6,367 nucleotides of DNA from Candidatus Bathyarchaeota archaeon. Lineage in GTDB: Archaea; Thermoproteota; Bathyarchaeia; Bathyarchaeales; Bathycorpusculaceae. A model generated the notes under the pieces. The model had not been told where the DNA came from. It worked only from the letters and a program-made list of their open reading frames with translations, and did not search any database. The DNA is taken from NCBI GenBank assembly GCA_030627225.1, contig DAOUSM010000057.1, forward strand, positions 1 through 6,367, in the 5' to 3' direction. Positions 1-4,525 of the stretch are shown here, piece by piece (position 1 is the stretch's first letter; each line of letters starts with the position of its first letter). A program made the position numbers and the translations under genes.

Positions 1-21
1 GTATATATATACGATATATAC
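1..21. repeat. AT-rich inverted repeat
   Basis: GTATATAT (1-8) is the inverse complement of ATATATAC (14-21), and positions 1-12 form a perfect GTATATATATAC palindrome. Such a site could be a protein-binding palindrome, an easily melted element, or simply alternating AT sequence. It is cut by the window edge, so its full extent is unknown. Confidence 0.4.
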
Positions 22-55
22 ACACGCCAAAGCGAACAAGCGTGGGGGAAAATAG

Positions 56-84
56 CCGACAGGCAAAGAGCTAGAGTATTATAA
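56..84 (+). promoter_or_regulatory. Candidate sigma70-like promoter P1
   Basis: CCGACA (56-61) could serve as a weak -35 box, 15 bases upstream of TATTAT (77-82), which matches TATAAT at five of six positions. The embedded words GACAG (58-62) and GTATTATAA (76-84) recur with almost the same spacing in the other promoter candidate at 6287-6316, and this is the main support. It lies upstream of all the genes and would drive the whole block. The -35 match alone is poor. Confidence 0.4.
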
Positions 85-320
85 CAGCTAGCCATACTGA
101 AAAAGCGGGAGTATTTAATTTATTTCACCTACAATTCACAATTGCAATAAAAGAACGGCAAGCCAGACACCACCACGAACTAAAGAAATCAGCCAATCAT
201 TTACAGACTTATCTCGAGTAGCAACCACCAGACGGAGAAAAGAAAAAGACAAGTAAATGCAAGCGAATCAAGCCTAGTACCGAGCAATTCTGAAAAGTAG
301 CCACCACCTTATCGAAAACA

Positions 321-331
321 TCTAACATCTA
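321..331 (+). repeat. Leader repeat TCTAACATCTA, copy 1
   Basis: The 11-mer TCTAACATCTA lies 7 bases before the start codon at 339 and recurs exactly at 558-568, ahead of the start at 586. It overlaps a short tandem of AACATCT. No other gene in the window has it. It could be a translation-leader element or an operator shared by the first two genes. Confidence 0.45.
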
Positions 332-338
332 AAACATT

Positions 339-500
339 ATGGACGAGTATATATGCGAATGCGGACAATGCGACCAGTGCAACTACGGACCAAGCCAAAT
401 AACAATTGGTACCTGCGACTTTTGCAATAAAGAAAACGTCAAAATAACAATCATAGGACCAAATGGCGGAGTAATGGGACAATGCGAGAAGTGCGAATAA
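339..500 (+). CDS. Cysteine-rich mini-protein, predicted zinc-binding
   Basis: The product has 53 residues, eight of them cysteines: C6, C8, C11, C14, C26, C29, C49 and C52. The pattern is CxCxxCxxC, then CxxC, then CxxC, which is typical of proteins binding one or two structural zinc ions. The C26/C29 and C49/C52 pairs, 19 residues apart, could form a zinc ribbon, with the N-terminal cluster forming a second knuckle. An in-frame TAA at 330-332 fixes ATG 339 as the furthest possible start. No Shine-Dalgarno is present, and the leader carries TCTAACATCTA. A role in nucleic-acid or protein binding is inferred; I do not recognise the family. Confidence 0.75.
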   Translation: MDEYICECGQCDQCNYGPSQITIGTCDFCNKENVKITIIGPNGGVMGQCEKCE

Positions 501-510
501 CCCCTATTTC

Positions 511-540
511 AAAAAAAAAATTTTCGCCCTGCGGGGCGAA
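511..540 (-). terminator. GC-rich hairpin with A-tract; terminator only if read on - strand
   Basis: TTCGCCC (523-529) pairs with GGGCGAA (534-540) around a TGCG loop. On the + strand it is preceded by ten A residues (511-520) and is not followed by T residues. Read on the - strand it becomes a 7 bp GC-rich stem followed by AAAA and a run of T, the classic intrinsic-terminator layout. No - strand gene is visible to its right, so it would stop antisense transcription. Otherwise it acts as a + strand mRNA hairpin between the first and second genes. Confidence 0.5.
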
Positions 541-557
541 CACGTAACAAATCATTA

Positions 558-568
558 TCTAACATCTA
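558..568 (+). repeat. Leader repeat TCTAACATCTA, copy 2
   Basis: This is an exact copy of the 11-mer at 321-331, placed 17 bases before the start codon at 586. It is followed by A/T-rich sequence with TATAAC twice. It lies directly downstream of the hairpin at 523-540, so the second gene may have its own transcription or processing start here. Confidence 0.45.
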
Positions 569-585
569 TAACAAAATATAACATC

Positions 586-894
586 ATGATAACCACTAAC
601 AACATCCTCCGTAACGGACACGTTATCGGACGTATCACAACCTTCATTGACCCTATCAGTGACCTCCCGCAAGGTCGGCAGTTACACATCCCCGCTTTTA
701 ATCTTAAGGCTCAAGTATTCCCGAAGACCGACGAAAACAAACAGCCGTTACCAACATACCGTGTCTCACTACCTGAAAACTACGTAGACAAGACCACCAA
801 CGCCCAGAAGACCTTCTGGCATGACATTGGTACTATCGACGAAGATAACAAACTTCACTTACCAGCTTTCGACTTAACCGCAGATATTAAATAA
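586..894 (+). CDS. Hypothetical protein with an internal LHxPAF repeat, weakly DUF736-like
   Basis: The product has 102 residues, is soluble and appears beta-rich. Two similar segments are visible: LHIPAFNLKAQV at residues 33-44 and LHLPAFDLTADI at 90-101. The first is followed by FPKTDENKQPLPTYRV (45-60). The order of IG, an xLxxKAxxxP strand, a charged loop with PxYRV, then a W-containing segment (W78) recalls small DUF736-type proteins, but this is judged by eye from memory and may be coincidental. The start ATG 586 follows an A-rich leader with no Shine-Dalgarno. The next gene starts two bases after its stop. No function is assigned. Confidence 0.8.
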   Translation: MITTNNILRNGHVIGRITTFIDPISDLPQGRQLHIPAFNLKAQVFPKTDENKQPLPTYRVSLPENYVDKTTNAQKTFWHDIGTIDEDNKLHLPAFDLTADIK

Positions 895-895
895 T

Positions 896-1027
896 ATGAC
901 TATCACAAACAACGGCAACGTATTCTACGCTACATGGCGTGACCGAGTAACCCACGAGCTACGCTTCGCAATGGAAACCACCAGAGCCAGAGCTATCTCA
1001 GTAGCAATCTTCCAGATTGTGAAGTAA
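896..1027 (+). CDS. Small hypothetical protein, 43 residues
   Basis: It starts two bases after the upstream stop (TAA 892-894), with the start context AAATAATATG, and it is probably translated by coupling. The product has about five net positive charges. It has an N-terminal Thr/Asn stretch (MTITNN, resembling the MITTNN start of its upstream neighbour), an aromatic segment (F10, Y11, W14) and a C-terminal helix rich in Ala and Arg (about 28-42). It ends just before the hairpin cluster at 1032-1161. I do not recognise the family. Support comes from placement and leader context rather than similarity. Confidence 0.6.
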   Translation: MTITNNGNVFYATWRDRVTHELRFAMETTRARAISVAIFQIVK

Positions 1028-1031
1028 AGAC

Positions 1032-1161
1032 GCAAGCTACTGCGTAGCTTGCTCTAACCACATCGGTGGAGCGCTGCCCCCTACGGGGGTAGTTCTCGGC
1101 CCTTTCGCCACAGCGAAACCCCCGAACCCCAACCCCGCGCTCGAGCTAAAGCCCGAGCGCG
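1032..1161 (+). ncRNA. Candidate structured RNA: five consecutive hairpins
   Basis: Five stems fall within 130 bases. SL1 is GCAAGCTAC/GTAGCTTGC (1032-1040 with 1044-1052), a perfect 9 bp stem with a TGC loop. SL2 is CCAC/GTGG (1058-1061 with 1066-1069). SL3 is CTGCCCCC/GGGGGTAG (1074-1081 with 1085-1092), with a TAC loop and one G-U pair. SL4 is TCGG/CCGA (1096-1099 with 1122-1125) enclosing TTTCGC/GCGAAA (1103-1108 with 1113-1118), with a symmetric CCC/CCC internal loop. SL5 is CGCGCTCG/CGAGCGCG (1136-1143 with 1154-1161) capped by GC-TAAA-GC. The region is far more GC-rich than its surroundings, has no ORF and has no T-tract, so it does not look like a terminator series. A stand-alone RNA, an mRNA stabiliser or processing element, and a DNA-level site are all possible. 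Confidence 0.45.
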
Positions 1162-1204
1162 AAGTAGAACAAGGACTGCGGAAAAAGCAACTAATAAAAT
1201 AATT

Positions 1205-1384
1205 ATGCAAATAACCACCTGTCGCTACGCTACCGATGGCCTCATGAGTTACTACAGAAACAACGAAGGGTCAGTAATCTGCAACGCCACCAAGGACAAC
1301 ATAAGAATAACCCAATGTTACCAAGGCTACCCCCTCCGGGAATTATTATCCAAATTTAAAAACCTCATAAGATATGGTTCTTAA
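1205..1384 (+). CDS. Small phage-type protein with C-terminal YPLRE...F helix
   Basis: The product has 59 residues. The N-terminal half contains CRYATDG (6-12), a Tyr pair (Y16, Y17) and a beta-like stretch through V24-I25. The C-terminal segment YPLRELLSKFKNLI (42-55) resembles the YxGYxxREAxxxF ending that I associate with small phage proteins of unknown function; the family is recalled, not verified. Three cysteines (C6, C26, C38) are not in CxxC pairs. The start follows the hairpin cluster, with AATAATT directly before ATG and no Shine-Dalgarno. Its last 11 bases overlap the next gene. Confidence 0.75.
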   Translation: MQITTCRYATDGLMSYYRNNEGSVICNATKDNIRITQCYQGYPLRELLSKFKNLIRYGS

Positions 1385-1544
1385 AAAAGAAATCGTCTAC
1401 ACCGTAGACTACGAAACAAAGGAACAAATCAAGGAAGCTAAAGAACTGAGAGACACCCTCTTCCAAGAAGGACACGAAACAGTAGACATCTACCCAAACG
1501 GATTATCAGAAGCGCTAGTAGTAGTATTATGCGAAATAAAATAA
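1374..1544 (+). CDS. Small hypothetical protein, 56 residues
   Basis: The start lies inside the end of the preceding gene (11-base overlap) and the last 16 bases overlap the next gene, so this is an embedded member of a coupled chain. The predicted layout is beta strand (residues 5-12), an amphipathic charged helix KEQIKEAKELRDTLFQEG (16-33) and a hydrophobic strand EALVVVLCEI (46-55), a compact beta-alpha-beta arrangement. I do not recognise the family. Confidence 0.7.
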   Translation: MVLKKEIVYTVDYETKEQIKEAKELRDTLFQEGHETVDIYPNGLSEALVVVLCEIK

Positions 1545-1753
1545 TAAAAGCCATCAAAGACCACAAGGAATCACTCGAGGAGCTAACACAATACCGCGAC
1601 ATGGAAGTTGGTATCCAAGAAAAAGATGCCACCATAGCAGACATCATAATGAGCTGTGACTGGGAAGGCGACGACTTTGACATGGGCTTCGAACAAGGCT
1701 ATATCAGAGGAATGGAAGTAATCCTAAACTTATGCCCTTCGGAATCCACATAA
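1529..1753 (+). CDS. Small acidic, helical phage protein with a GYIRGME motif
   Basis: The product has 74 residues. An N-terminal amphipathic helix (1-23) is followed by a segment ending DMGFEQGYIRGMEVIL (51-66). An acidic residue followed by GFxxGYIxGxE near the C-terminus is a pattern I recall from small phage proteins of unknown function. A - strand frame across the same bases is a shadow. The gene overlaps its upstream neighbour by 16 bases and its downstream neighbour by 22, so it is probably translated by coupling. No Shine-Dalgarno precedes ATG. Confidence 0.75.
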   Translation: MRNKIIKAIKDHKESLEELTQYRDMEVGIQEKDATIADIIMSCDWEGDDFDMGFEQGYIRGMEVILNLCPSEST

Positions 1754-1890
1754 CCTACATCGACCCCGACAAAACCGTCCGGGTACGAGGAGTACAAAAA
1801 GACAAAACCATCACTTATCAACTAGAAAGAAAAATCAAACACCGAACCTGGAAGCCAGAAGCTAAAATAATTAAAATAATCAATGACTAA
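1732..1890 (+). CDS. Small basic hypothetical protein, 52 residues
   Basis: It starts 22 bases before the end of the previous gene and ends in the ATGACTAA junction shared with the next. The N-terminal half alternates hydrophobic and polar residues (GIHITYIDPDKTVRVRGV, 4-21), suggesting a beta hairpin. The C-terminal half is strongly basic (QLERKIKHRTWKPEAKIIKII, split at 30-40 and 41-50), with W40. Binding to nucleic acid is a guess from charge alone. I do not recognise the family. Confidence 0.65.
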   Translation: MPFGIHITYIDPDKTVRVRGVQKDKTITYQLERKIKHRTWKPEAKIIKIIND

Positions 1891-2068
1891 AACAATCCTA
1901 AGAATCCTAAGCGCCCTGCAACAAACAAAATGGGCCAAGAAGCACTCCCCCTCTGTCTTCCTACACAACGTAAAAAAAGAAGACATCCCAGACGACTGGA
2001 TAAAAGTAGAAGCAGGAGTTTATAAAAACACAACCGATTTATTCGACATAACCGCCTTCACAATATAA
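1883..2068 (+). CDS. Small hypothetical protein, 61 residues
   Basis: The start lies in ATGACTAA (1883-1890), where the upstream gene's stop and this gene's MTK start are interleaved. The product has a basic helical N-terminus (MTKTILRILSALQQTKWAKK) and then the segment EDIPDDWIKVEAGVYKN (33-49), with W39 and Y47. No metal-binding motif, signal peptide or membrane segment is visible. The gene ends two bases before the next start. I do not recognise the family. Confidence 0.7.
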   Translation: MTKTILRILSALQQTKWAKKHSPSVFLHNVKKEDIPDDWIKVEAGVYKNTTDLFDITAFTI

Positions 2069-2070
2069 TT

Positions 2071-2283
2071 ATGACACCTAACACACAAACTAACATCAAA
2101 GACCACCCAGTAATGCAACAGATCCTCAAGGACTCCTTTGGTGGAGTAATGTACAACGTAGCCAACCGAGACAAGTACGACACCAAGAACCTACTAGAAG
2201 TATGGGACAAAATGACCCCGCAACAACAAGATGCCGAAAACGGCTGCATAACCGGAGCCATCAAATTTATTCTAGAGGATTAA
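2071..2283 (+). CDS. Small hypothetical protein, 70 residues
   Basis: The start follows AATATAATT with no Shine-Dalgarno. The product is mostly helical. Visible features are HPVMQQILKDSFGGVMYNVA (12-31), then LLEVWDKMTPQQQDAENG (41-58), and a C-terminal GxxxGAxxFI stretch (58-67) ending in EED-type acidic residues. The WDxxTPxxxDAxxG arrangement followed by a short helix seems familiar from small phage proteins, but I cannot name the family. A - strand frame covering the same bases is a shadow. Confidence 0.75.
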   Translation: MTPNTQTNIKDHPVMQQILKDSFGGVMYNVANRDKYDTKNLLEVWDKMTPQQQDAENGCITGAIKFILED

Positions 2284-2287
2284 TATA

Positions 2288-2449
2288 ATGAGAACATTAC
2301 AAATAATTAAAAGACTCATATCCTGGCCTTTCCGAATAGTAACTCTCCCAATCTCCGTACTCTTCATGGTTGTGATCGTAGACCTGGATGACGAATGGGA
2401 CGTAGCGTATCTTAAAAAAACAATTAAAAAACTAATAAAACCAATCTAA
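2288..2449 (+). CDS. Small single-pass membrane protein
   Basis: The product has 53 residues. The N-terminus is basic (K8, R9), followed by a hydrophobic segment at about residues 13-31 (WPFRIVTLPISVLFMVVIV) interrupted only by R16 and P21. It continues with an acidic patch DLDDEWD (32-38) and a basic tail KKTIKKLIK (43-51). The positive N-terminal flank suggests an N-in, C-out orientation, although the basic tail weakens that prediction. There is no endolysin or spanin nearby to support a holin call. The gene starts four bases after the previous stop and ends one base before the next start. Confidence 0.65.
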   Translation: MRTLQIIKRLISWPFRIVTLPISVLFMVVIVDLDDEWDVAYLKKTIKKLIKPI

Positions 2450-2450
2450 T

Positions 2451-3113
2451 ATGGGACAATACTACAAAGGAAACAAGATCGGCACCTGCGAGACCATGTA
2501 CTACATGCGCCTTGACGAGGCCGTTAAGCTCGCTCTACTGAACGCTAGGGACGATGACAACCAAAGCTTCGCCTCACTGCTCACAGACAACGTAACGATG
2601 TTCCGCTTCCCCTTCCCGGACGAGGACATCCTAGCAAAACAAAACAACCTAGCCTCAAGAAAAGAATTCAACCCCAGCTTCAAACTGTTCCTACCACCAA
2701 ACTTCGAAGTGATCCACGGGAACATCACAACCTCTCATGGTCAGCCAAACGTGAACTACTTCATCCCCTGCCCATACGACAAGGAATGTACCATCAAGCA
2801 CTCACCCCTACCACAACAGACCATCTCAATCATGTACCAAGCCATGCGCTACCCACTGGCAGAAAGCGTAGACGGCACCATCTACGAGAATAGGAACACC
2901 AACATGGTAAAAGCCACCCTATACGAATGCTCGACCTGCGGACAGCTCCAGCGCACTAGCCAGGAAGAAATGGCAGAAGTGGTGGAATACAACAAAACCT
3001 ACTTCACTGAAATACATACCCCACGAGACATGCCAATGTGGAAGGACCCAGACTTCATAGCAAAGAACAAAAAAGAACTAGATTACAAACTAGAAATCCT
3101 AAGACGTATATGA
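2451..3113 (+). CDS. Conserved-looking phage protein of unknown function with four-Cys knot
   Basis: At 220 residues this is the largest protein in the window. The N-terminus (MGQYYKGNKIGTCETMYY, 1-18) and the helix RLDEAVKLAL (20-29) look like those of phage proteins of unknown role; this is recalled, not verified. C107-x5-C113 (in CPYDKEC) and C160-x2-C163 (in CSTCG) could together bind one zinc ion. The C-terminus is highly charged (about 200-220). Codons are more C/G-ending than in the downstream genes. The start lies one base after the upstream stop. Its TGA stop overlaps the next ATG as ATGA. A - strand frame inside it is a shadow. Confidence 0.85.
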   Translation: MGQYYKGNKIGTCETMYYMRLDEAVKLALLNARDDDNQSFASLLTDNVTMFRFPFPDEDILAKQNNLASRKEFNPSFKLFLPPNFEVIHGNITTSHGQPNVNYFIPCPYDKECTIKHSPLPQQTISIMYQAMRYPLAESVDGTIYENRNTNMVKATLYECSTCGQLQRTSQEEMAEVVEYNKTYFTEIHTPRDMPMWKDPDFIAKNKKELDYKLEILRRI

Positions 3114-3433
3114 AACACCTCCAACACTACATAGACAAAGCACGAACCAGAGCCATCCAGAGAGCCAAAGCCTTCTACAGCTACACCGATGAACATTTCA
3201 ACAAGACCAAGGAACCTAACGTCCAGTACAGCAACCTACCAGACAACTTGGTATGCCCCGAAGACACCGCCCCAAGACTTGAAGCTAACCTTGCTGAAAT
3301 AACCATTAATGCAATAGGGCAAGACATCGAAGAGAACGGAATGGAAGCAATCGTAAGACGAGAACTAAAGAAAGGACGAGAAATAGCCCTTATTAACTTA
3401 GAACTTTACCCAATAACCAGAGAAGAAATATGA
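3110..3433 (+). CDS. Helical hypothetical protein, 107 residues
   Basis: The frame is open upstream to ATG 3038, but that start would overlap the previous gene by 76 bases. ATG 3110 gives the ATGA overlap seen at other junctions and is preferred. The product has a basic N-terminal helix (MKHLQHYIDKARTRAIQRAK, residues 1-20), an aromatic stretch (FYSY 22-25), a Pro-rich linker (36-55) and a C-terminal charged helix pair (57-97) with RRELKKGRE (83-91). No catalytic motif is recognised. The 3' end overlaps the next gene by ATGA. Confidence 0.8.
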   Translation: MKHLQHYIDKARTRAIQRAKAFYSYTDEHFNKTKEPNVQYSNLPDNLVCPEDTAPRLEANLAEITINAIGQDIEENGMEAIVRRELKKGREIALINLELYPITREEI

Positions 3434-3723
3434 AAGACTTAATCCCATACCTAATAATCTCACTAGCATTAGTAATAGCTCTAATCTACGTAGACACCGA
3501 AGTAGTAAGCGAACCTAAAACCATAACAGTAACTGAAACAGTAACCGAAGACTGTCCCTTCACCTGCCTAGTAGAAAAGCGTACCGAAGAGATCTACAAC
3601 GACTCCAAAGCCGAGTTTATGGAAACCTCCAGGATCCGAGCCTTAACTGAACTAAACACCGAAGCCCAAGAAATGGTTTATCAAAGCCCTTATGTAACAC
3701 TAACTAACGATGACAATAACTAA
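3430..3723 (+). CDS. Membrane-anchored protein with an extracytoplasmic CxxxC
   Basis: The product has 97 residues. A strong hydrophobic segment at about 5-21 (IPYLIISLALVIALIYV) follows MKDL and lacks a convincing signal-peptidase or lipobox site, so it is probably a membrane anchor. The rest is polar. A Thr/Val stretch (30-40) leads to C42-P-F-T-C46, then a charged helix (47-80). The layout of N-terminal anchor plus small helical outer domain resembles i-spanins or superinfection-related membrane proteins, but no lysis gene is nearby and no outer-membrane partner is seen. It is coupled to the previous gene by ATGA and overlaps the next by 14 bases. Confidence 0.75.
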   Translation: MKDLIPYLIISLALVIALIYVDTEVVSEPKTITVTETVTEDCPFTCLVEKRTEEIYNDSKAEFMETSRIRALTELNTEAQEMVYQSPYVTLTNDDNN

Positions 3724-3964
3724 AACTTGCCGAGACTGCAAATTAGAAAAACCCATCACCGAATTCTCGCCAAGACAGAACTACAACAAATCAGGAGTAA
3801 AATACATGAACTCATTTTGTAAGCACTGCCTAACAATCAGAGCAAGAAACTGGCAAAAGAAAAACCCAGTAAAATACAAAACCTATCAAGACGAATACAA
3901 AGAAGAACGCCAAGCCCACAACGACGAAACATATATCCACCCGGCCGAAGGCCCTAATAATTAA
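3710..3964 (+). CDS. CxxC-CxxC zinc-finger protein, endonuclease VII-like N-terminus
   Basis: The product has 84 residues. C7-x2-C10 and C37-x2-C40 are embedded in the sequence C-xx-C-xxxK-P-xx-F ... FCKHC, which I associate with treble-clef zinc fingers in phage proteins and with the zinc-binding part of recombination endonuclease VII and HNH-type nucleases. The catalytic His/Asn part of those nucleases is not evident, so this is likely a DNA- or RNA-binding finger only. A basic helix (43-57, with W49 and NPVKYK) follows. The last 14 residues, NDETYIHPAEGPNN, match the end of the 18-residue ORF at 4176 at 11 positions. The gene overlaps the upstream gene by 14 bases. Confidence 0.8.
   Translation: MTITKTCRDCKLEKPITEFSPRQNYNKSGVKYMNSFCKHCLTIRARNWQKKNPVKYKTYQDEYKEERQAHNDETYIHPAEGPNN
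3920..3964 (+). repeat. Peptide repeat NDETxxHPxEGPNN, copy 1
   Basis: These bases encode the last 14 residues and stop of the zinc-finger protein. They differ from 4188-4232 at 11 of 45 positions. Five of those changes are silent third-position changes (in Thr, Pro, Glu, Gly and Asn codons) within identical residues. Confidence 0.7.
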
Positions 3965-3967
3965 ACT

Positions 3968-4171
3968 ATGAGTCACTTAAAAACAGAAGTCAGAAGCGAC
4001 TTCGAAGATCAAATCAACGTAACCTTCAAGATCGGAGCAAACATAATCGGAGACATCGAACTTATCTGGTTAGACGCTGAAGAAGATGACCATACAAGAC
4101 GAGAATACCTACTACAATACCGAAGAGATGACGAAACAGACCCATTTATCATAACTCGAGGAAATTTATAA
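3968..4171 (+). CDS. Small acidic hypothetical protein, 67 residues
   Basis: The gene starts three bases after the zinc-finger gene, with the leader AATTAAACTATG. The product begins with a charged segment, then alternates in a beta pattern (INVTFKIGANIIGDIELIWL, 16-35). An acidic patch AEEDD (37-41), the segment REYLLQYRRDDE (45-56) and a final strand FIITRGNL (60-67) follow. It looks like a small beta-sheet domain. No motif is recognised. It sits between the two copies of the NDETxxHPxEGPNN peptide. Confidence 0.75.
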   Translation: MSHLKTEVRSDFEDQINVTFKIGANIIGDIELIWLDAEEDDHTRREYLLQYRRDDETDPFIITRGNL

Positions 4172-4175
4172 ACCT

Positions 4176-4232
4176 ATGGCTTACTACAACGACGAAACGC
4201 ATCAGCACCCTTCAGAGGGGCCTAATAACTAA
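4176..4232 (+). CDS. 18-residue mini-ORF repeating the zinc-finger protein's C-terminus
   Basis: The predicted product is MAYYNDETHQHPSEGPNN. Residues 5-18 match the C-terminal 14 residues of the 3710-3964 product at 11 positions, and both then stop. Five silent differences within identical residues suggest that the peptide, not just the DNA, has been kept. The start context AAACCTATG resembles those of its neighbours (AAACTATG at 3968, ACCCTATG at 4243), and the ORF fills the gap between them with normal spacing. It may be a true micro-protein or the remnant of a duplicated gene. Expression is not shown. Confidence 0.5.
   Translation: MAYYNDETHQHPSEGPNN
4188..4232 (+). repeat. Peptide repeat NDETxxHPxEGPNN, copy 2
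   Basis: This is the second copy of the 14-codon-plus-stop segment, forming most of the mini-ORF at 4176. See the copy at 3920-3964 for the comparison. Confidence 0.7.
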
Positions 4233-4242
4233 CTAAAACCCT

Positions 4243-4395
4243 ATGTACTTCAGACTACTAAGCGAAGAAAGCGACATCGCCAAAGACATCGTAGCGAACA
4301 ACGCAAGTGACGCAATAGTTATCGGTAACGAGCTATACCCAAACATCCCCTTAACCATAACCGAAATCACCCATGAAAACTTTCATAATAATTAA
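4243..4395 (+). CDS. Small acidic hypothetical protein, 50 residues
   Basis: The start follows TAACTAAAACCCT. The product has an N-terminal helix-like segment (MYFRLLSEESDIAKDIV, 1-17), a hydrophobic strand DAIVIG (23-28), then ELYPNIPLTITEIT (30-43). It ends in HNN, the terminal Asn codons coming from AT-rich sequence at the gene end. It overlaps the next gene by 23 bases, the longest overlap here. I do not recognise the family. Confidence 0.65.
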   Translation: MYFRLLSEESDIAKDIVANNASDAIVIGNELYPNIPLTITEITHENFHNN

Positions 4396-4525
4396 CGGTA
4401 AAGACGTGACTACGATCAAGAAAGAAGACCTCCACCAAGCAGTAACCTACGCCGAAAACTACATGGACCACAGCCAAGAAGTAATCGTAAGGGAGATTAT
4501 CAGTATAAATGAAGAAGCTGTATGA
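4373..4525 (+). CDS. Small hypothetical protein, 50 residues
   Basis: It starts 23 bases inside the end of the previous gene and ends in TGA within an ATGA overlap with the next. The product begins with a hydrophobic strand and a turn (MKTFIIINGKDVTTI), then an amphipathic segment (KKEDLHQAVTYAENYMD, 16-32) and an acidic hydrophobic end (QEVIVREIISINEEAV, 35-50). This strand-helix-strand pattern is typical of small phage proteins. I do not recognise the family. Confidence 0.7.
   Translation: MKTFIIINGKDVTTIKKEDLHQAVTYAENYMDHSQEVIVREIISINEEAV

Larger units (their letters stand above)
1..338. other. Gene-free leader region
   Basis: No credible + strand ORF is present. The only ATG with any reading distance (257) meets a stop after six codons. 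The region contains an AT-rich palindrome (1-21), a possible short stem CACGC/GCGTG (23-27 with 40-44), a promoter candidate (56-84), a small stem CAATT/AATTG (132-136 with 140-144) and a possible long-range pairing of CTCG-a-GTA (213-220) with TACCGAG (278-284). If the promoter is real, roughly 250 bases of untranslated leader precede the first gene. I see no tRNA and no T-tract terminator here. Confidence 0.6.

Noticed and set aside
142..431. TTGCAATAAA at 142-151 and 422-431
   Set aside because: One copy is in a coding sequence where it encodes conserved-looking Cys residues, and the context differs. A 10-mer of this AT-rich kind can recur by chance.
1438..1683. Open frame on the - strand, 81 codons
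   Set aside because: It lies opposite two well-placed + strand genes, its translation is Ser/Leu/Ile-rich low complexity, and no other - strand gene exists here.
2058..2264. Open frame on the - strand, 68 codons
   Set aside because: Shadow of the + strand gene 2071-2283, with no leader or neighbour supporting it.
2501..2728. Open frame on the - strand, 75 codons
   Set aside because: Shadow inside the 220-residue + strand gene; Ser-rich composition typical of an antisense frame.
3038..3109. Upstream start for the 3110 gene
   Set aside because: It would overlap the preceding gene by 76 bases, and the extra residues are a basic shadow translation. ATG 3110 gives the ATGA overlap used elsewhere.
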